A DNA stretch of 64,000 nt, taken from contig NZ_VTXE01000018.1 in assembly GCF_013114595.1 (NCBI RefSeq), positions 1-64,000 of the forward strand, in the 5' to 3' direction. The notes beneath the pieces were generated by a model, which was given only the letters and a program-made list of their open reading frames with translations, had not been told where the DNA came from and did no database searches. Below are positions 27,503 through 37,295 of the stretch, in pieces. A program made the translations under genes and the position numbers. This stretch comes from Vibrio sp. 99-8-1 (GTDB taxonomy: Bacteria > Pseudomonadota > Gammaproteobacteria > Enterobacterales > Vibrionaceae). Within the stretch, counting starts at the first letter, position 1, and each line of letters starts with the position of its first letter.

Positions 27503-27551
27503 TTTCGTGAAACAGTAAAATAAAAAACAGAAATACATGGAGTTCGAACTG

Positions 27552-28901
27552 ATGAAAACTACCCTTGTTACTAGTGCAGTCGCTCTGGCGATACTCTCAT
27601 CTTCTGCAATGGCCGCCGATCTTAAATATACACCCGGTGAAGATAACCGTTTTAACTGGCCAAGCTATGAGGCACTAAAAAAAGTAGACCTAACTGGTGA
27701 AACCGTCACCATAAGTGGCCCTTGGCTTGGCCCAGATAAAGCCTTGATTGAAAGTGTGATTGCGTATTTTGAAGAAGCGACAGGTGCCGATGTTCAGTAT
27801 GCCGGTTCTGACTCTTTCGAAACTCAAATTGTCATTGATGTACAAGCAGGTAGTGCGCCGAATATTGCTATTTTCCCTCAACCAGGTTTGGCCGCGGATC
27901 TTGCTTCTAAAGGTTTCTTAACACCGTTGAAAGGTGATTGGAGCTCTTGGATTGAGAAAAACTATGCCGCAGGAACATCTTGGGTTGACCTAGGTACCTT
28001 TGACAATAAACAAGGCCAGAAAGATCTGTTCGGTTTCTTCTATAAAGTCGATCTTAAATCTTTGGTTTGGTACGTTCCAGAAAACTTTGAAGATGCGGGT
28101 TATGAAGTACCAAAAACCATGGAAGAGCTAAAAGCGTTAACTCAGCAGATGGTCAAAGACGGTGAAACACCATGGTGTATCGGTCTGGGAAGTGGTGGCG
28201 CTACAGGTTGGCCTGCAACTGACTGGGTTGAAGATATGATGTTGCGTACTCAATCTCCTGCCGATTACGATGCATGGACTAAGAATGAGCTGAAATTCAA
28301 CGACAAGAAAGTCGTTGGCGCTATTGAAGAGTTTGGTTGGTTCTTGAACGACGATTATGTTGATGGTGGTTCTCGCGCGGTTGCCGCAACAGATTTCCGT
28401 GATAGCCCTAAAGGCATGTTTAGCTCTCCAGCTAAATGTTACATGCACCGTCAAGCTTCATTTATCCCTAGCTTCTTCCCTGAAGGTACAGTATTGGGTG
28501 AAGATGCCGACTTCTTCTACTTCCCTGCTTATGAAGGAAAAGATTTAGGCAAACCTGTATTAGGCGCTGGTACCGTATGGAGTATTACCAAAGACTCAAA
28601 AGCGGCACAAGAGTTCTTGAAGTTCCTTCGTCTGCCTATCGCTCATGAAGTATGGATGGCTCAATCTGGTTTCTTAACACCATTTAAAGGCGCGAACCTT
28701 GAGACTTATGCCAATGACTCGTTGAAGAAACAGGGTCAGATCCTATTGGGTGCGACAACGTTCCGTTTCGATGGTTCGGATCTAATGCCGGGTAAGATTG
28801 GTGCGGGCGCGTTCTGGACTGGTATGGTGGATTATAGCGGCGGAAAATCTGCACAAGATGTTGCTAATGATATCCAAAAAACGTGGGACGCTTTAAAGTA
28901 A
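27552..28901 (+). CDS. aglE: Alpha-glucoside ABC transporter, substrate-binding protein
   Basis: 449 aa from the ATG at 27552 (GGAG upstream). Sec signal peptide (KTTLVTSAVALAILSSSAMAA) and a family 1 extracellular solute-binding fold. Together with AglF, AglG and AglK it forms a complete importer; the family imports sucrose, maltose, trehalose or other alpha-glucosides. A strong hairpin follows the stop codon, so this gene is probably expressed above the downstream permeases, as usual for binding proteins. Confidence 0.88.
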   Translation: MKTTLVTSAVALAILSSSAMAADLKYTPGEDNRFNWPSYEALKKVDLTGETVTISGPWLGPDKALIESVIAYFEEATGADVQYAGSDSFETQIVIDVQAGSAPNIAIFPQPGLAADLASKGFLTPLKGDWSSWIEKNYAAGTSWVDLGTFDNKQGQKDLFGFFYKVDLKSLVWYVPENFEDAGYEVPKTMEELKALTQQMVKDGETPWCIGLGSGGATGWPATDWVEDMMLRTQSPADYDAWTKNELKFNDKKVVGAIEEFGWFLNDDYVDGGSRAVAATDFRDSPKGMFSSPAKCYMHRQASFIPSFFPEGTVLGEDADFFYFPAYEGKDLGKPVLGAGTVWSITKDSKAAQEFLKFLRLPIAHEVWMAQSGFLTPFKGANLETYANDSLKKQGQILLGATTFRFDGSDLMPGKIGAGAFWTGMVDYSGGKSAQDVANDIQKTWDALK

Positions 28902-28915
28902 CTCGTTAGTGATAA

Positions 28916-28950
28916 AAGGTCAGTACCGTGGTACTGACCTTCTTTTTATT
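28916..28950 (+). terminator. Intercistronic stem-loop between aglE and aglF
   Basis: AAGGTCAGTACC pairs perfectly with GGTACTGACCTT across a 2-nt loop and is followed by CTTTTTATT. It looks like a partial terminator or mRNA-stabilising hairpin that makes the binding protein more abundant than the permeases. Confidence 0.8.
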
Positions 28951-28996
28951 CTCGATAGTTTGACTGTTAGTATTTTCGATTTATTGTGAGGTTTTC

Positions 28997-30007
28997 ATGG
29001 AGCAATTGTATTACTCCCTTTTTATCATGATCCTCGGTGTAGCTGGTTGCATAATCTATTTTGTGGGTAGCAACTTCCTACTTACTCTGATTTTTCCCTC
29101 CCGTGGTGTTTCAAATGAGCAGAAGGCAAAAAATATCAGCCGCGCTGCGTCGGTTCGACCTTGGCTGTTTTTAGGTCCTGCGCTGTCATTTCTAGGGCTG
29201 TATTTGGTTTACCCAATTTTTGATTCTTTCATGCTCTCTTTACATGACCGAAGCGGCGATGTTTTTATCGGAGCAGATAACTATGTCTGGCTGTTGAATG
29301 ACAGAGAGTTCTTAGAATCACTACTGAATAATATGTTGTGGTTATTGGTTGTGCCGGCAATGTCGACCTTCTTTGGTTTAGTTATCGCTGCGATGACTGA
29401 CAAAGTGAGTTGGGGAAACATCGCTAAGAGCATGGTCTTTATGCCAATGGCTATTTCCTTTATTGGCGCGTCGATTATCTGGAAATTTGTATACGACTAT
29501 AGAGCGGAAGGTTCTGAGCAGATCGGCATACTTAATGCGATTGTAGAAGCCCTTGGTGGTACGCCAGAGGCATGGATAACCATACCGTTTTGGAACAACT
29601 TTTTCTTAATGGTTATTTTGATTTGGATCCAGACCGGTTTTGCTATGGTTATATTGTCTGCCGCGTTGCGCGGTATTCCTGAAGAAACCGTTGAAGCTGC
29701 AGTGCTAGATGGCGCAAATGGCGTTCAAATATTTTTCAAAATTCTTATCCCTCAGATATGGGGAACCATTGCCGTTGTTTGGACAACCATTACGATTACC
29801 GTACTGAAGGTATTTGATATTGTTCTAGCCATGACGAACGGTCAATGGAATACACAGGTACTTGCCAATATGATGTTTGATTGGATGTTCCGGGGCGGCG
29901 GTGATTTTGGCCGAGGAGCGGCTATTGCCGTCATAATTATGGTCGCGGTTATTCCAGTGATGGTTTGGAATATTCGACAAGCCAATGCTCAAATGGAGGG
30001 ACGCTAG
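28997..30007 (+). CDS. aglF: Alpha-glucoside ABC transporter permease AglF
   Basis: 336 aa MalF-type inner-membrane permease with about seven spans and the EAA loop near the C-terminal third (EETVEAAVLDGANGVQIFFKI). An N-terminal extra span (residues 5-35) is typical of AglF. GAGG precedes the ATG. Stop codon abuts the aglG start. Confidence 0.9.
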   Translation: MEQLYYSLFIMILGVAGCIIYFVGSNFLLTLIFPSRGVSNEQKAKNISRAASVRPWLFLGPALSFLGLYLVYPIFDSFMLSLHDRSGDVFIGADNYVWLLNDREFLESLLNNMLWLLVVPAMSTFFGLVIAAMTDKVSWGNIAKSMVFMPMAISFIGASIIWKFVYDYRAEGSEQIGILNAIVEALGGTPEAWITIPFWNNFFLMVILIWIQTGFAMVILSAALRGIPEETVEAAVLDGANGVQIFFKILIPQIWGTIAVVWTTITITVLKVFDIVLAMTNGQWNTQVLANMMFDWMFRGGGDFGRGAAIAVIIMVAVIPVMVWNIRQANAQMEGR

Positions 30008-31171
30008 ATGTCAGATGCACAATTTGGCCTAAGTAAGCTAAGGCGTTCACCTTTAACAATTTTAGTTCACTTATCGGTGTTGCTGGTGGTGATTCTTTGG
30101 ACTCTTCCTACTGCTGGCTTACTTATTTCATCGTTTCGAGATAAAGAACAGCTTGCTGTGTCAGGCTGGTGGACCGCACTATCCGCTTCAGAACAGAACC
30201 TAATCGGAAGGACAGGCCATCCTGATCAACAAGTACAAAAAGATGGTGTGTACGTGTTGGAAGGACAGTTAGGCGAAGATGGCAATGCGATAAATGTTAA
30301 ACGCTTTGGTGCATCATCTAAAGCGCCAACCAAATATATGCCTGGAGAGACGGCACCGATGCGCAAAGGGGCAACCCTGACCGTTAGCGAAGATGGCTAT
30401 TACGTTATGACCTCGCCTGAACCGTTTAAAGGTAGTCGCGGTAAGCGTGTTTTCTATACTTCCGAAGTGGCACCTAAATTTGGCTTGGACAACTATCGTG
30501 AAGTATTAACCGCAGAGGGCATAGGACAGTCTTTCATTAACTCGTTAACGGTAACCATACCTGCAACGATTATCCCTATCTTGATTGCTGCTTTTGCCGC
30601 GTATGCGTTGTCTTGGATGCGGATGCCGGGTAGACCTATATTGATCGCTCTGGTTGTTGGACTATTGGTTGTACCGTTACAGATGTCGTTAATACCGCTA
30701 TTGAGGTTGTACAACGAGGTTGGTGCTTTCTTTGGTGTTGGTGCCAAAACATATTTGGGGATATGGCTTGCCCATACCGGTTTTGGTTTGCCGTTAGCCA
30801 TTTATTTATTACGTAACTATATTTCTAGTTTACCAAGAGAGATCATTGAGTCGGCTCGTGTTGATGGCGCGACTGATTTTGAGATATTTGTTCGAATTGT
30901 TTTACCACTTTCTTTCCCTGCATTGGCGTCATTTGCCATCTTCCAGTTCCTTTGGGTTTGGAATGATTTATTGGTGGCAACCGTGTTCTTAGGTAATGGT
31001 GAAAGCGAGTTGGTGCTTACCGGACGACTTAGAGAACTGCTTGGTTCTCGAGGAGGAAACTGGGAGATATTGACGGCCTCAGCGTTTGTCTCTATTGCCG
31101 TTCCGCTAGGGGTATTTTTTAGCCTTCAACGTTATTTAGTGCGTGGATTGCTTTCTGGCTCAGTTAAGTAA
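30008..31171 (+). CDS. aglG: Alpha-glucoside ABC transporter permease AglG
   Basis: 387 aa MalG-type permease. After TM1 there is a long periplasmic insertion (about residues 45-165, starting SFRDKEQLAVSGWWTAL) that is characteristic of AglG. Five further spans and the EAA loop (PREIIESARVDGATDFEIFV) follow. Forms the heterodimeric channel with AglF; directly coupled to it. Confidence 0.9.
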   Translation: MSDAQFGLSKLRRSPLTILVHLSVLLVVILWTLPTAGLLISSFRDKEQLAVSGWWTALSASEQNLIGRTGHPDQQVQKDGVYVLEGQLGEDGNAINVKRFGASSKAPTKYMPGETAPMRKGATLTVSEDGYYVMTSPEPFKGSRGKRVFYTSEVAPKFGLDNYREVLTAEGIGQSFINSLTVTIPATIIPILIAAFAAYALSWMRMPGRPILIALVVGLLVVPLQMSLIPLLRLYNEVGAFFGVGAKTYLGIWLAHTGFGLPLAIYLLRNYISSLPREIIESARVDGATDFEIFVRIVLPLSFPALASFAIFQFLWVWNDLLVATVFLGNGESELVLTGRLRELLGSRGGNWEILTASAFVSIAVPLGVFFSLQRYLVRGLLSGSVK

Positions 31172-31228
31172 GCGGGTTGAGTTAAGTAATCTGGTGCAAT
31201 AAAACAATTTGATAAAGAGAAGAATTCG

Positions 31229-32320
31229 ATGACTGGTTTAAAATTAACAAATATTAAAAAAGCCTACGGCGACACTGAAGTACTGCATGGTATTGATTTA
31301 GATATCGATATTGGTGAGTTTATTGTTTTTGTTGGTCCGTCAGGTTGCGGAAAATCGACTCTGCTTCGTATGATCGCAGGGTTAGAAGATATCACCAGTG
31401 GGGAGTTAGAAATTGAAGGGGCAGTCGTTAACGATATGCCTGCCGCCATGCGTGGTATTGCTATGGTGTTCCAAACTTACGCGCTATACCCGCATATGAC
31501 CGTATATGACAATATGGCCTTTGCTATGCGCATTGCAAAGGAATCAAAAGAAGAGATCGACAAACGGGTAACACAGGCGGCAGAGATGCTGCAATTGACG
31601 CCTTATCTTGGTCGGTTACCTAAAGCACTCTCTGGTGGACAACGTCAACGTGTGGCCATTGGTCGAGCCATTGTCCGGGATCCTAAAGTATTCTTGTTTG
31701 ATGAGCCATTGTCTAATTTGGATGCGGCTCTTCGAGTGCAGACCCGAATAGAAATTGCCAACTTGAAAGAGAAGATGGATAAGACCACCATGATCTATGT
31801 TACCCATGATCAGGTGGAAGCGATGACATTGGCGGACAGAATTGTGGTGTTGTCGGCGGGTAAAATTGAGCAGGTAGGTTCGCCATTGGAGCTATATACC
31901 AACCCGGCTAACATATTTGTGGCGAGATTCATCGGCTCGCCAGCAATGAATATTTTGCCTGCGGAGTTAGTCGCTGCAGGAGAGAGTGGCACGGTTCAAT
32001 TTAGTAATGGTAACCATGCTGTCTTCCCGCATTCGTGTCCAGAGACGTTATTGAATCAGCAATTACAGGTGGGTATTCGCCCTGAAGATTTTGAACTGGC
32101 AACAGAAGAAGAGTCGTTCGTTTCAGGTCAGGTGCTGTTTGTGGAGTCACTTGGTGAAGTAACGCTATTGCATATTGAAGTTGAGGGGCAGGAAGAACCT
32201 ATCGTCGCGAAGTTGCCGGGTATTATCAACCAAAGTAAAGGACAGACCATTCATCTTAAAGCATCGTCAGACACGCTTCACTTGTTTGATAACAATGATA
32301 TTTCAGTCAAGCACTTGTAA
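31229..32320 (+). CDS. aglK: Alpha-glucoside ABC transporter ATPase AglK
   Basis: 363 aa MalK-type ATPase. Walker A GPSGCGKS (36-43), Q-loop, signature LSGGQRQR, Walker B VFLFDEP and H-switch VTHD are intact. The C-terminal TOBE regulatory domain starts near 235. Energises AglFG. AGAG ribosome site; last gene of the operon. Confidence 0.92.
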   Translation: MTGLKLTNIKKAYGDTEVLHGIDLDIDIGEFIVFVGPSGCGKSTLLRMIAGLEDITSGELEIEGAVVNDMPAAMRGIAMVFQTYALYPHMTVYDNMAFAMRIAKESKEEIDKRVTQAAEMLQLTPYLGRLPKALSGGQRQRVAIGRAIVRDPKVFLFDEPLSNLDAALRVQTRIEIANLKEKMDKTTMIYVTHDQVEAMTLADRIVVLSAGKIEQVGSPLELYTNPANIFVARFIGSPAMNILPAELVAAGESGTVQFSNGNHAVFPHSCPETLLNQQLQVGIRPEDFELATEEESFVSGQVLFVESLGEVTLLHIEVEGQEEPIVAKLPGIINQSKGQTIHLKASSDTLHLFDNNDISVKHL

Positions 32321-32343
32321 TTAATCGTTAAAGTTATTTCGGC

Positions 32344-32370
32344 GGGAGGCATTATGCCTCCCTTTTTTAT
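32344..32370 (+). terminator. Terminator of the aglEFGK operon
   Basis: GGGAGGCA (32344-32351) pairs with TGCCTCCC (32355-32362) and is followed by six T. Confidence 0.92.
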
Positions 32371-32494
32371 GCCAGTATTGACCAGTTACTCAATGGAAAT
32401 ATTTACCGTACAGGTAGGTTATGCCATAGTGGGTTACGATTTGAGCAAAAACAGAAGATGCTTGAACTTAATGACAGAATTTAAAGGTAAATAG

Positions 32495-32893
32495 ATGCAA
32501 GCTGAAGTGAAATGGGTTGAAGAGTTTAAATTTGTTGGACATTCACAGTCGGGACATCAAGTTGCGATGGATGGTAATGGTGGTGAAACTGCACCAAGTC
32601 CTATGGAAATGGTATTGATCGCTGCTGGCGGTTGTAGCTCGGTGGATGTAGTTGACGGACTGAAAGAGCAAGGCCAAAAGGTAACGAGTTGCACTGCTAA
32701 ACTAACGACCGAAAGACAAGAAACCGCGCCACGATTTTTTACCGCCATCAACATTCATTTTGAAGTGTCTGGCGAAAATCTTGATCAGGATTTGGTTGAA
32801 AAGGTTACTGCAGATTCGTTAGAAAAATATTGTTCAGTCTGTTTGATGCTAGCAAAAGGGGTAAAAATGACCCATAGCTGGGCTATAATTTAA
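32495..32893 (+). CDS. OsmC-family protein (YhfA-like)
   Basis: 132 aa. The OsmC fold is indicated by the PSPMEMVLIAAGGCSSVDVV helix with C47 and the second conserved region SLEKYCSVCLMLA with C113/C116. The family has peroxidase or redox activity in some members, but YhfA-type proteins are functionally undefined. Cytoplasmic. Stands alone. Confidence 0.85.
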   Translation: MQAEVKWVEEFKFVGHSQSGHQVAMDGNGGETAPSPMEMVLIAAGGCSSVDVVDGLKEQGQKVTSCTAKLTTERQETAPRFFTAINIHFEVSGENLDQDLVEKVTADSLEKYCSVCLMLAKGVKMTHSWAII

Positions 32894-33044
32894 CCATAAC
32901 TATGTGTGGTTTGTTCAAGAATGAAGCCAAAGGTCATAGAGTATCGACCAACAGTATGTATGATAAAACGCGTTTTATGACGGCACAGTATATGTGACGG
33001 TAAAATATGTAATTGACCTCAACAAACAGGATTGAGAGACGTTT

Positions 33045-33554
33045 ATGGCACGATTAGTTAACAACAGACAAGCCGTTAACAGTAACCAATCAATGAATAT
33101 GGGATTGGCCTCTAAATGCCGAGGAATGTCGACGGTCATGACGGTGTGGTTATCATTTGTGGTGGTGGTGGCCATTTTGGCCGGATATGTAGGTTTTGTT
33201 ACTTATCAGCAGCATATCGACCCGAATCGAGTCTATGGTAAATGGACTGAAATTGGTGGTCCAGAATGGGCGGCGGATCAGTTCTATCTAAGTGAAAATG
33301 GTGTTAAGAAAAACAATCGCTATTTGGCGACGTTTTTCTTGTTTGATGGAAAGATCGTGACCTATCAGAGTGGCGACAAAACCGTAGAGTTACAGATTTT
33401 TGGTAAAAGTGATGAGAGACTACGCCGTATTACGGGCGGTGGTCATGCGACCTCATTTATCAAAGAAGGCTTTGAACATACCTTACCTAAACAAGATAAC
33501 GTGGGGCCAGCACGTAGAGTCTCATTAGCGGAGCATTTTCAAAGTAAGAAGTGA
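33045..33554 (+). CDS. Membrane-anchored DUF2850-like Vibrio protein
   Basis: 169 aa. One N-terminal membrane span (about 31-52, VMTVWLSFVVVVAILAGYVG) followed by a periplasmic domain with a VYGKWTEIG start, a beta-rich middle and a TGGGHATSFI motif. It looks to me like the Vibrio-specific DUF2850 family; that name is from memory and the function is unknown. Convergent with the CDF transporter gene 20 bp away. Confidence 0.7.
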   Translation: MARLVNNRQAVNSNQSMNMGLASKCRGMSTVMTVWLSFVVVVAILAGYVGFVTYQQHIDPNRVYGKWTEIGGPEWAADQFYLSENGVKKNNRYLATFFLFDGKIVTYQSGDKTVELQIFGKSDERLRRITGGGHATSFIKEGFEHTLPKQDNVGPARRVSLAEHFQSKK

Positions 33555-33574
33555 CCAAGCGTAGCCGAGAGAGG

Positions 33575-34468
33575 CTAAGCTAGTTTCAAGTTTAACCGAA
33601 GATCCAGTGGTAAATCTGCCAAATGACCAGCCAAAGCGCAGCGTGTGTGTTCTATCTCTTTAGGTAGAATCGCTGTGTTTGGTCGGGTTTTAATCGTGAC
33701 ATCTACCCGTAGTTCTCTACCAATTTTGGTTAAACCTATCAGTTCAATATCGTGCTCTCTGACTCTAGATACCGCACGCATACCTTCATCAACCTTAGTG
33801 CAGATCTCTTCGCTAGGCCTCATCATAAGCAGTTCACGTAGCGCATCTTTTAACATCAGCAGAGGTACTTTAATAAAGTAAACAGATATCAAGCACATCA
33901 TGACAGGGTCGGCGTAGACAGCGTACTGAGATGAAGAAGAGTGGCTTATTATCCATGCAACAATAAATCCTAATGTGACTGCGATACTTAATACGGTATC
34001 CATTTTCCATTGTTTTACTTCAGCATCTATCAACCCACAGGCTAAACGTTGGTTTTTCTTTTGTAGATACCACCAAGTAAAGCCACAACCGATAACGTTA
34101 ATAACGCCAAAAAGTACTGCAATGGTGGACTCTATTGCTCTACCACCATTAAATAGATCAATCGTTGCATTATAAAGTGAGACGGCAACTACAGAGAGTA
34201 TTACCATACCTTTAATCGCAATGACTGCCGGCTCTAACATTGCTTTACCAAAGGGAAAACTGGATTTTGAAGGCTGTTGGATATATCTGGCGACCGCCAG
34301 TGATAAGAGCGTTAAAAGTAGACTGACTAACGAGTAAAAACCGTCAAAAAGAATCACTAAAGAGTCTGCAATAAGCCCTAATACCAGCCCCCCTAGAGCG
34401 AATGCCGACGCAAATAGAGCGGAAAGTATCAGTACTCTGTTCTGTTGATTGGTTGATAAAAATGACAT
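33575..34468 (-). CDS. Cation diffusion facilitator (CDF) transporter
   Basis: 297 aa with six membrane segments in the first ~200 residues and a cytoplasmic C-terminal domain (CTKVDEGMRAVSRVREHDIE...LRVDVTIKTRP). Metal-site aspartates lie in TM2 (LFDGFYSLVSLL) and TM5 (VYADPVMMCLIS), where the classical zinc-CDF His is replaced, so the metal could be Fe, Mn or Zn. Exports divalent metal by proton antiport. No recognised regulator site upstream. Confidence 0.82.
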   Translation of the reverse strand: MSFLSTNQQNRVLILSALFASAFALGGLVLGLIADSLVILFDGFYSLVSLLLTLLSLAVARYIQQPSKSSFPFGKAMLEPAVIAIKGMVILSVVAVSLYNATIDLFNGGRAIESTIAVLFGVINVIGCGFTWWYLQKKNQRLACGLIDAEVKQWKMDTVLSIAVTLGFIVAWIISHSSSSQYAVYADPVMMCLISVYFIKVPLLMLKDALRELLMMRPSEEICTKVDEGMRAVSRVREHDIELIGLTKIGRELRVDVTIKTRPNTAILPKEIEHTRCALAGHLADLPLDLRLNLKLA

Positions 34469-34640
34469 TGCTACTCTCGGTTAAAAACCTGTCATTAATA
34501 TTGACAATCTAACGGAAAGTTACAATGAGTGATTAAAATTTCCACATCGAATAATGAGAGGGGTGATAATTACTTGAATAAAAACAGTAAGATAAGTGGC
34601 TATCTACCTGTCAAATAAACTGACGCTCACTGCTGTGCGG

Positions 34641-35519
34641 TTAAAAATCGAATAAGAAGTCGCTGAGTTTGTCGGTTAACCAAAGCATACCAGGATCGTC
34701 TCCCATACCTGCGGCAGTAAACATGCAGTAATCTTCTTGGGTTAACCCATAGGTGTGTTTAATGACGGCCAACTGCTCTTGGCGTAAATGGTGTCGTATA
34801 AGAGGTTCAGGAAGTACTCCCCACGCCTCTTCAGACAATATGGTGTTCAACATATAATCAAAACTGGAAAAACCAATGTAGCGTAGAGAGAATGGCTGTA
34901 ACTCTGGGTTATCTTTCTCGTTCAGATAGGCCATGGATGCTTGCATATGCTTTCTTAGCTCGTCATCAGAAACACGGCGCATTTTACTAAGGGGATGCTC
35001 TTTTTTACACACCGACATCATACGGATCTTTCCCAATGGCTGGTAAATGACTCGTGGGTCATCATTTCGCTCATAATCCACACCAAATGCAAAGTCCACT
35101 TGCTTTGTCTCAACCAGATTTGCCAAGTCACCACTGGATGCGAGTACAATATTGAAGGATGTCGCGGGAAAGTTGTTGTTGAGTTGGTGCGCGAGATCTT
35201 GCCACAAGTCATCTGGTAATGCGTCATCACGAGCAATCCACACTTCTGCGCTAAACTCGGCAGATGCATGGCTACAAGTTTGTTTAATTCGGGCATAGGT
35301 AAAAAGCAAATTTTCACAATCTTTATAGATCGCTTTACCAGCTTCTGATAACTCTACATGATTGCCGCTACGAGTAAATAATGAAACATCGAGATCTTTT
35401 TCCAATGCTTTGATTGCCATACTAAGCTTAGTTCTATTGCAGTTTAATTGTCGTGCCGCCTCAGAAACAGAACCTAGATCGGCGACTTTGCAAAATGCTT
35501 CAATATGTGACAAATTCAT
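34641..35519 (-). CDS. LysR-family transcriptional regulator
   Basis: About 292 aa. N-terminal winged helix-turn-helix (HIEAFCKVADLGSVSEAARQ) and a LysR substrate-binding domain from ~90. Of two adjacent ATG codons I favour the second for its spacing from AAGGAG. It is the last host gene before the prophage integrase. The target is unknown; there is no divergent gene next to it to suggest one. Confidence 0.85.
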   Translation of the reverse strand: MNLSHIEAFCKVADLGSVSEAARQLNCNRTKLSMAIKALEKDLDVSLFTRSGNHVELSEAGKAIYKDCENLLFTYARIKQTCSHASAEFSAEVWIARDDALPDDLWQDLAHQLNNNFPATSFNIVLASSGDLANLVETKQVDFAFGVDYERNDDPRVIYQPLGKIRMMSVCKKEHPLSKMRRVSDDELRKHMQASMAYLNEKDNPELQPFSLRYIGFSSFDYMLNTILSEEAWGVLPEPLIRHHLRQEQLAVIKHTYGLTQEDYCMFTAAGMGDDPGMLWLTDKLSDFLFDF

Positions 35520-35918
35520 CATTACTCCTTGATTGCCAGCTAAACGGATGACTTACAATGCGTAAATGTGCATTCGATAGCTTTTGAGTGAGTCAAGGGT
35601 AACTAATTTGCTTCACTTTTCCCACGTATTAGGTGAACAATGTTGCTTCTATTGAAAAAAAGTAAAAAAGATCGACATTTTGGCGTGAAGCGAATAAGTA
35701 ATTTGTTTACCATACGTAAGCAGATCTAAAGGATGTATACGGAGGCCAAATGGCTCATAACTGGGATAGTTGAGTATAACCCTTTCTCTATTAATCATCA
35801 TTTTCCTTTCTTGTTCCCATACCTTCATTTCAACTCAATTAAAACAATGGATTGATATGATTTCGTATTGTATCTTATCTTTGGGTTTTATGTTTTTTCT
35901 TACTTTTACATTTGAATT
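35520..35918. other. Host/prophage junction region, no gene
   Basis: About 400 bp between the LysR gene and the integrase promoter. The prophage left end (attL) must lie here, but I see no tRNA or tmRNA 3' end and cannot define the core without the right-hand junction, which is outside the window. Confidence 0.45.
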
Positions 35919-35967
35919 TGCGTCCAATTATGCGTCCAAATCTTAATGTAGGTGCGTCCAATTATAA
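35919..35967 (+). repeat. Three TGCGTCCAA repeats at the integrase promoter
   Basis: TGCGTCCAATTAT (35919-35931), TGCGTCCAAA (35931-35940) and TGCGTCCAATTATAA (35953-35967) are direct repeats just before the integrase start. They look like integrase arm-type sites or autoregulatory sites. Confidence 0.6.
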
Positions 35968-35978
35968 GAGATCTTATT

Positions 35979-37166
35979 GTGAGTATTACCGACAAACAGC
36001 TAAAAGCAATTGTTAGATATAACACCTATACTGGGCCATCAGAACTAAGTGACGGCGAAGGTTTTATTGCCAGGGTGTCACCTAAGGCAAGAATTACATT
36101 TCAATATAGGTGCCGGTTCAACGGTAAGAATCAGCGATTTAAGATAGGTAAATATCCGATAGTTAGCCTTAAAGAGGCAAGGCAAATTCATAAAAGAATG
36201 CTAGAGCATAAAGAAGCGGGACGAAGTCCTGAAATAGCATTAACTTGTGAAACCGAATTTATTACTTTGGATGACTGCCTGAATTATTGGTTTGAAAATA
36301 AAGTATCTACTTTGAAAGAAGGTACTCAGGTTCTATATAAATCGGTTGCCGATAATCATTTCTATGGCGAGTTCCCTGGAATAAATGTAGCAAGTATTAC
36401 CGCTCGAGAATGGGTGGTATGGTTGGATAAAATCGCAGAGAAGAATCCCAAAGTGGCAAACTCAGCGTTTGCTCGGATGAGAGCGTGTTTAAATTTTTGT
36501 AAAAGTAAGTTTCTTATTGATGGTACTCATCTTGATAAGATTAGACAGCAAGATATAGGTGCCCCCTCAGATGTTGGAGATAGAGTACTTACTTGGAGTG
36601 AATTGGCAAAAATCTGGATAGCGATAGAGCGAAGCCAAGCGGCCACTCCAACGAAGAACCTTCATCTTATTACATTGCTATGGGGAAACCGGATATCAGA
36701 GCTTAGATTAGCAAGGCGAGAACATTTTGATATGAAGGCGGGGATATGGACGGTACCAGCAGAGTTGAGCAAAACTAAAAAACCAATTCGACGTCCGATA
36801 CCGGATAAGGTAAGGCCTATCTTAGAGAGAGAAATGCAAATTTATGACGATGTCCTTTTCCCTGGTGCTAAATTAGATATTCCACTGTCTATTGCTTCTG
36901 CAAATCGATACATTCGTAGGTTAAGAGCTGGTATCGATATTCCAACCTGGAGAACTCATGACTTTAGACGTTCAATATCAACGGGAGCTTCTGAACTTGG
37001 TGTCATGCCGCATGTGGTTGAAAAGATGTTAGGACATGAATTAGGTGGTGTTCTGGCTATCTATAACAAACATGATTGGTTGGACGAACAGTTGGTGGCT
37101 TATAACTTGTATGCAAATAAGATCTTAGAATATGTTGCACAATTGCGATGTTATTTATTAAGTTAG
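35979..37166 (+). CDS. P4-type prophage tyrosine integrase
   Basis: 395 aa from the GTG at 35979, which gives the family's MSITDKQLKAI N-terminus; a GTG at 35952 lies inside the repeats. The N-terminal DUF4102-like arm-binding domain includes QRFKIGKYPIVSLKEAR. The catalytic set is complete: R238 (WGNRISELR), H327 and R330 (THDFRRS), H353 (LGHEL) and Y362 (IYNKHD). Integrates and, with an excisionase, excises the prophage. First gene of the element. Confidence 0.92.
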   Translation: MSITDKQLKAIVRYNTYTGPSELSDGEGFIARVSPKARITFQYRCRFNGKNQRFKIGKYPIVSLKEARQIHKRMLEHKEAGRSPEIALTCETEFITLDDCLNYWFENKVSTLKEGTQVLYKSVADNHFYGEFPGINVASITAREWVVWLDKIAEKNPKVANSAFARMRACLNFCKSKFLIDGTHLDKIRQQDIGAPSDVGDRVLTWSELAKIWIAIERSQAATPTKNLHLITLLWGNRISELRLARREHFDMKAGIWTVPAELSKTKKPIRRPIPDKVRPILEREMQIYDDVLFPGAKLDIPLSIASANRYIRRLRAGIDIPTWRTHDFRRSISTGASELGVMPHVVEKMLGHELGGVLAIYNKHDWLDEQLVAYNLYANKILEYVAQLRCYLLS

Positions 37167-37295
37167 TTTTATATTTTTAAGTGACAAGGTTTCTGTGTCT
37201 TTGAAATTTATTTTTAATAAGTATTTCTATAGTGGCATAGATAAACATATACGCCGATACTTAGATAAAGTACTTTTAGTATCGGCATATGTATT

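Noticed and set aside
35520..35918. tRNA or tmRNA attachment site left of the integrase
   Set aside because: P4-type integrases often use tRNA genes, but no acceptor stem, T-loop or anticodon arm could be read here.
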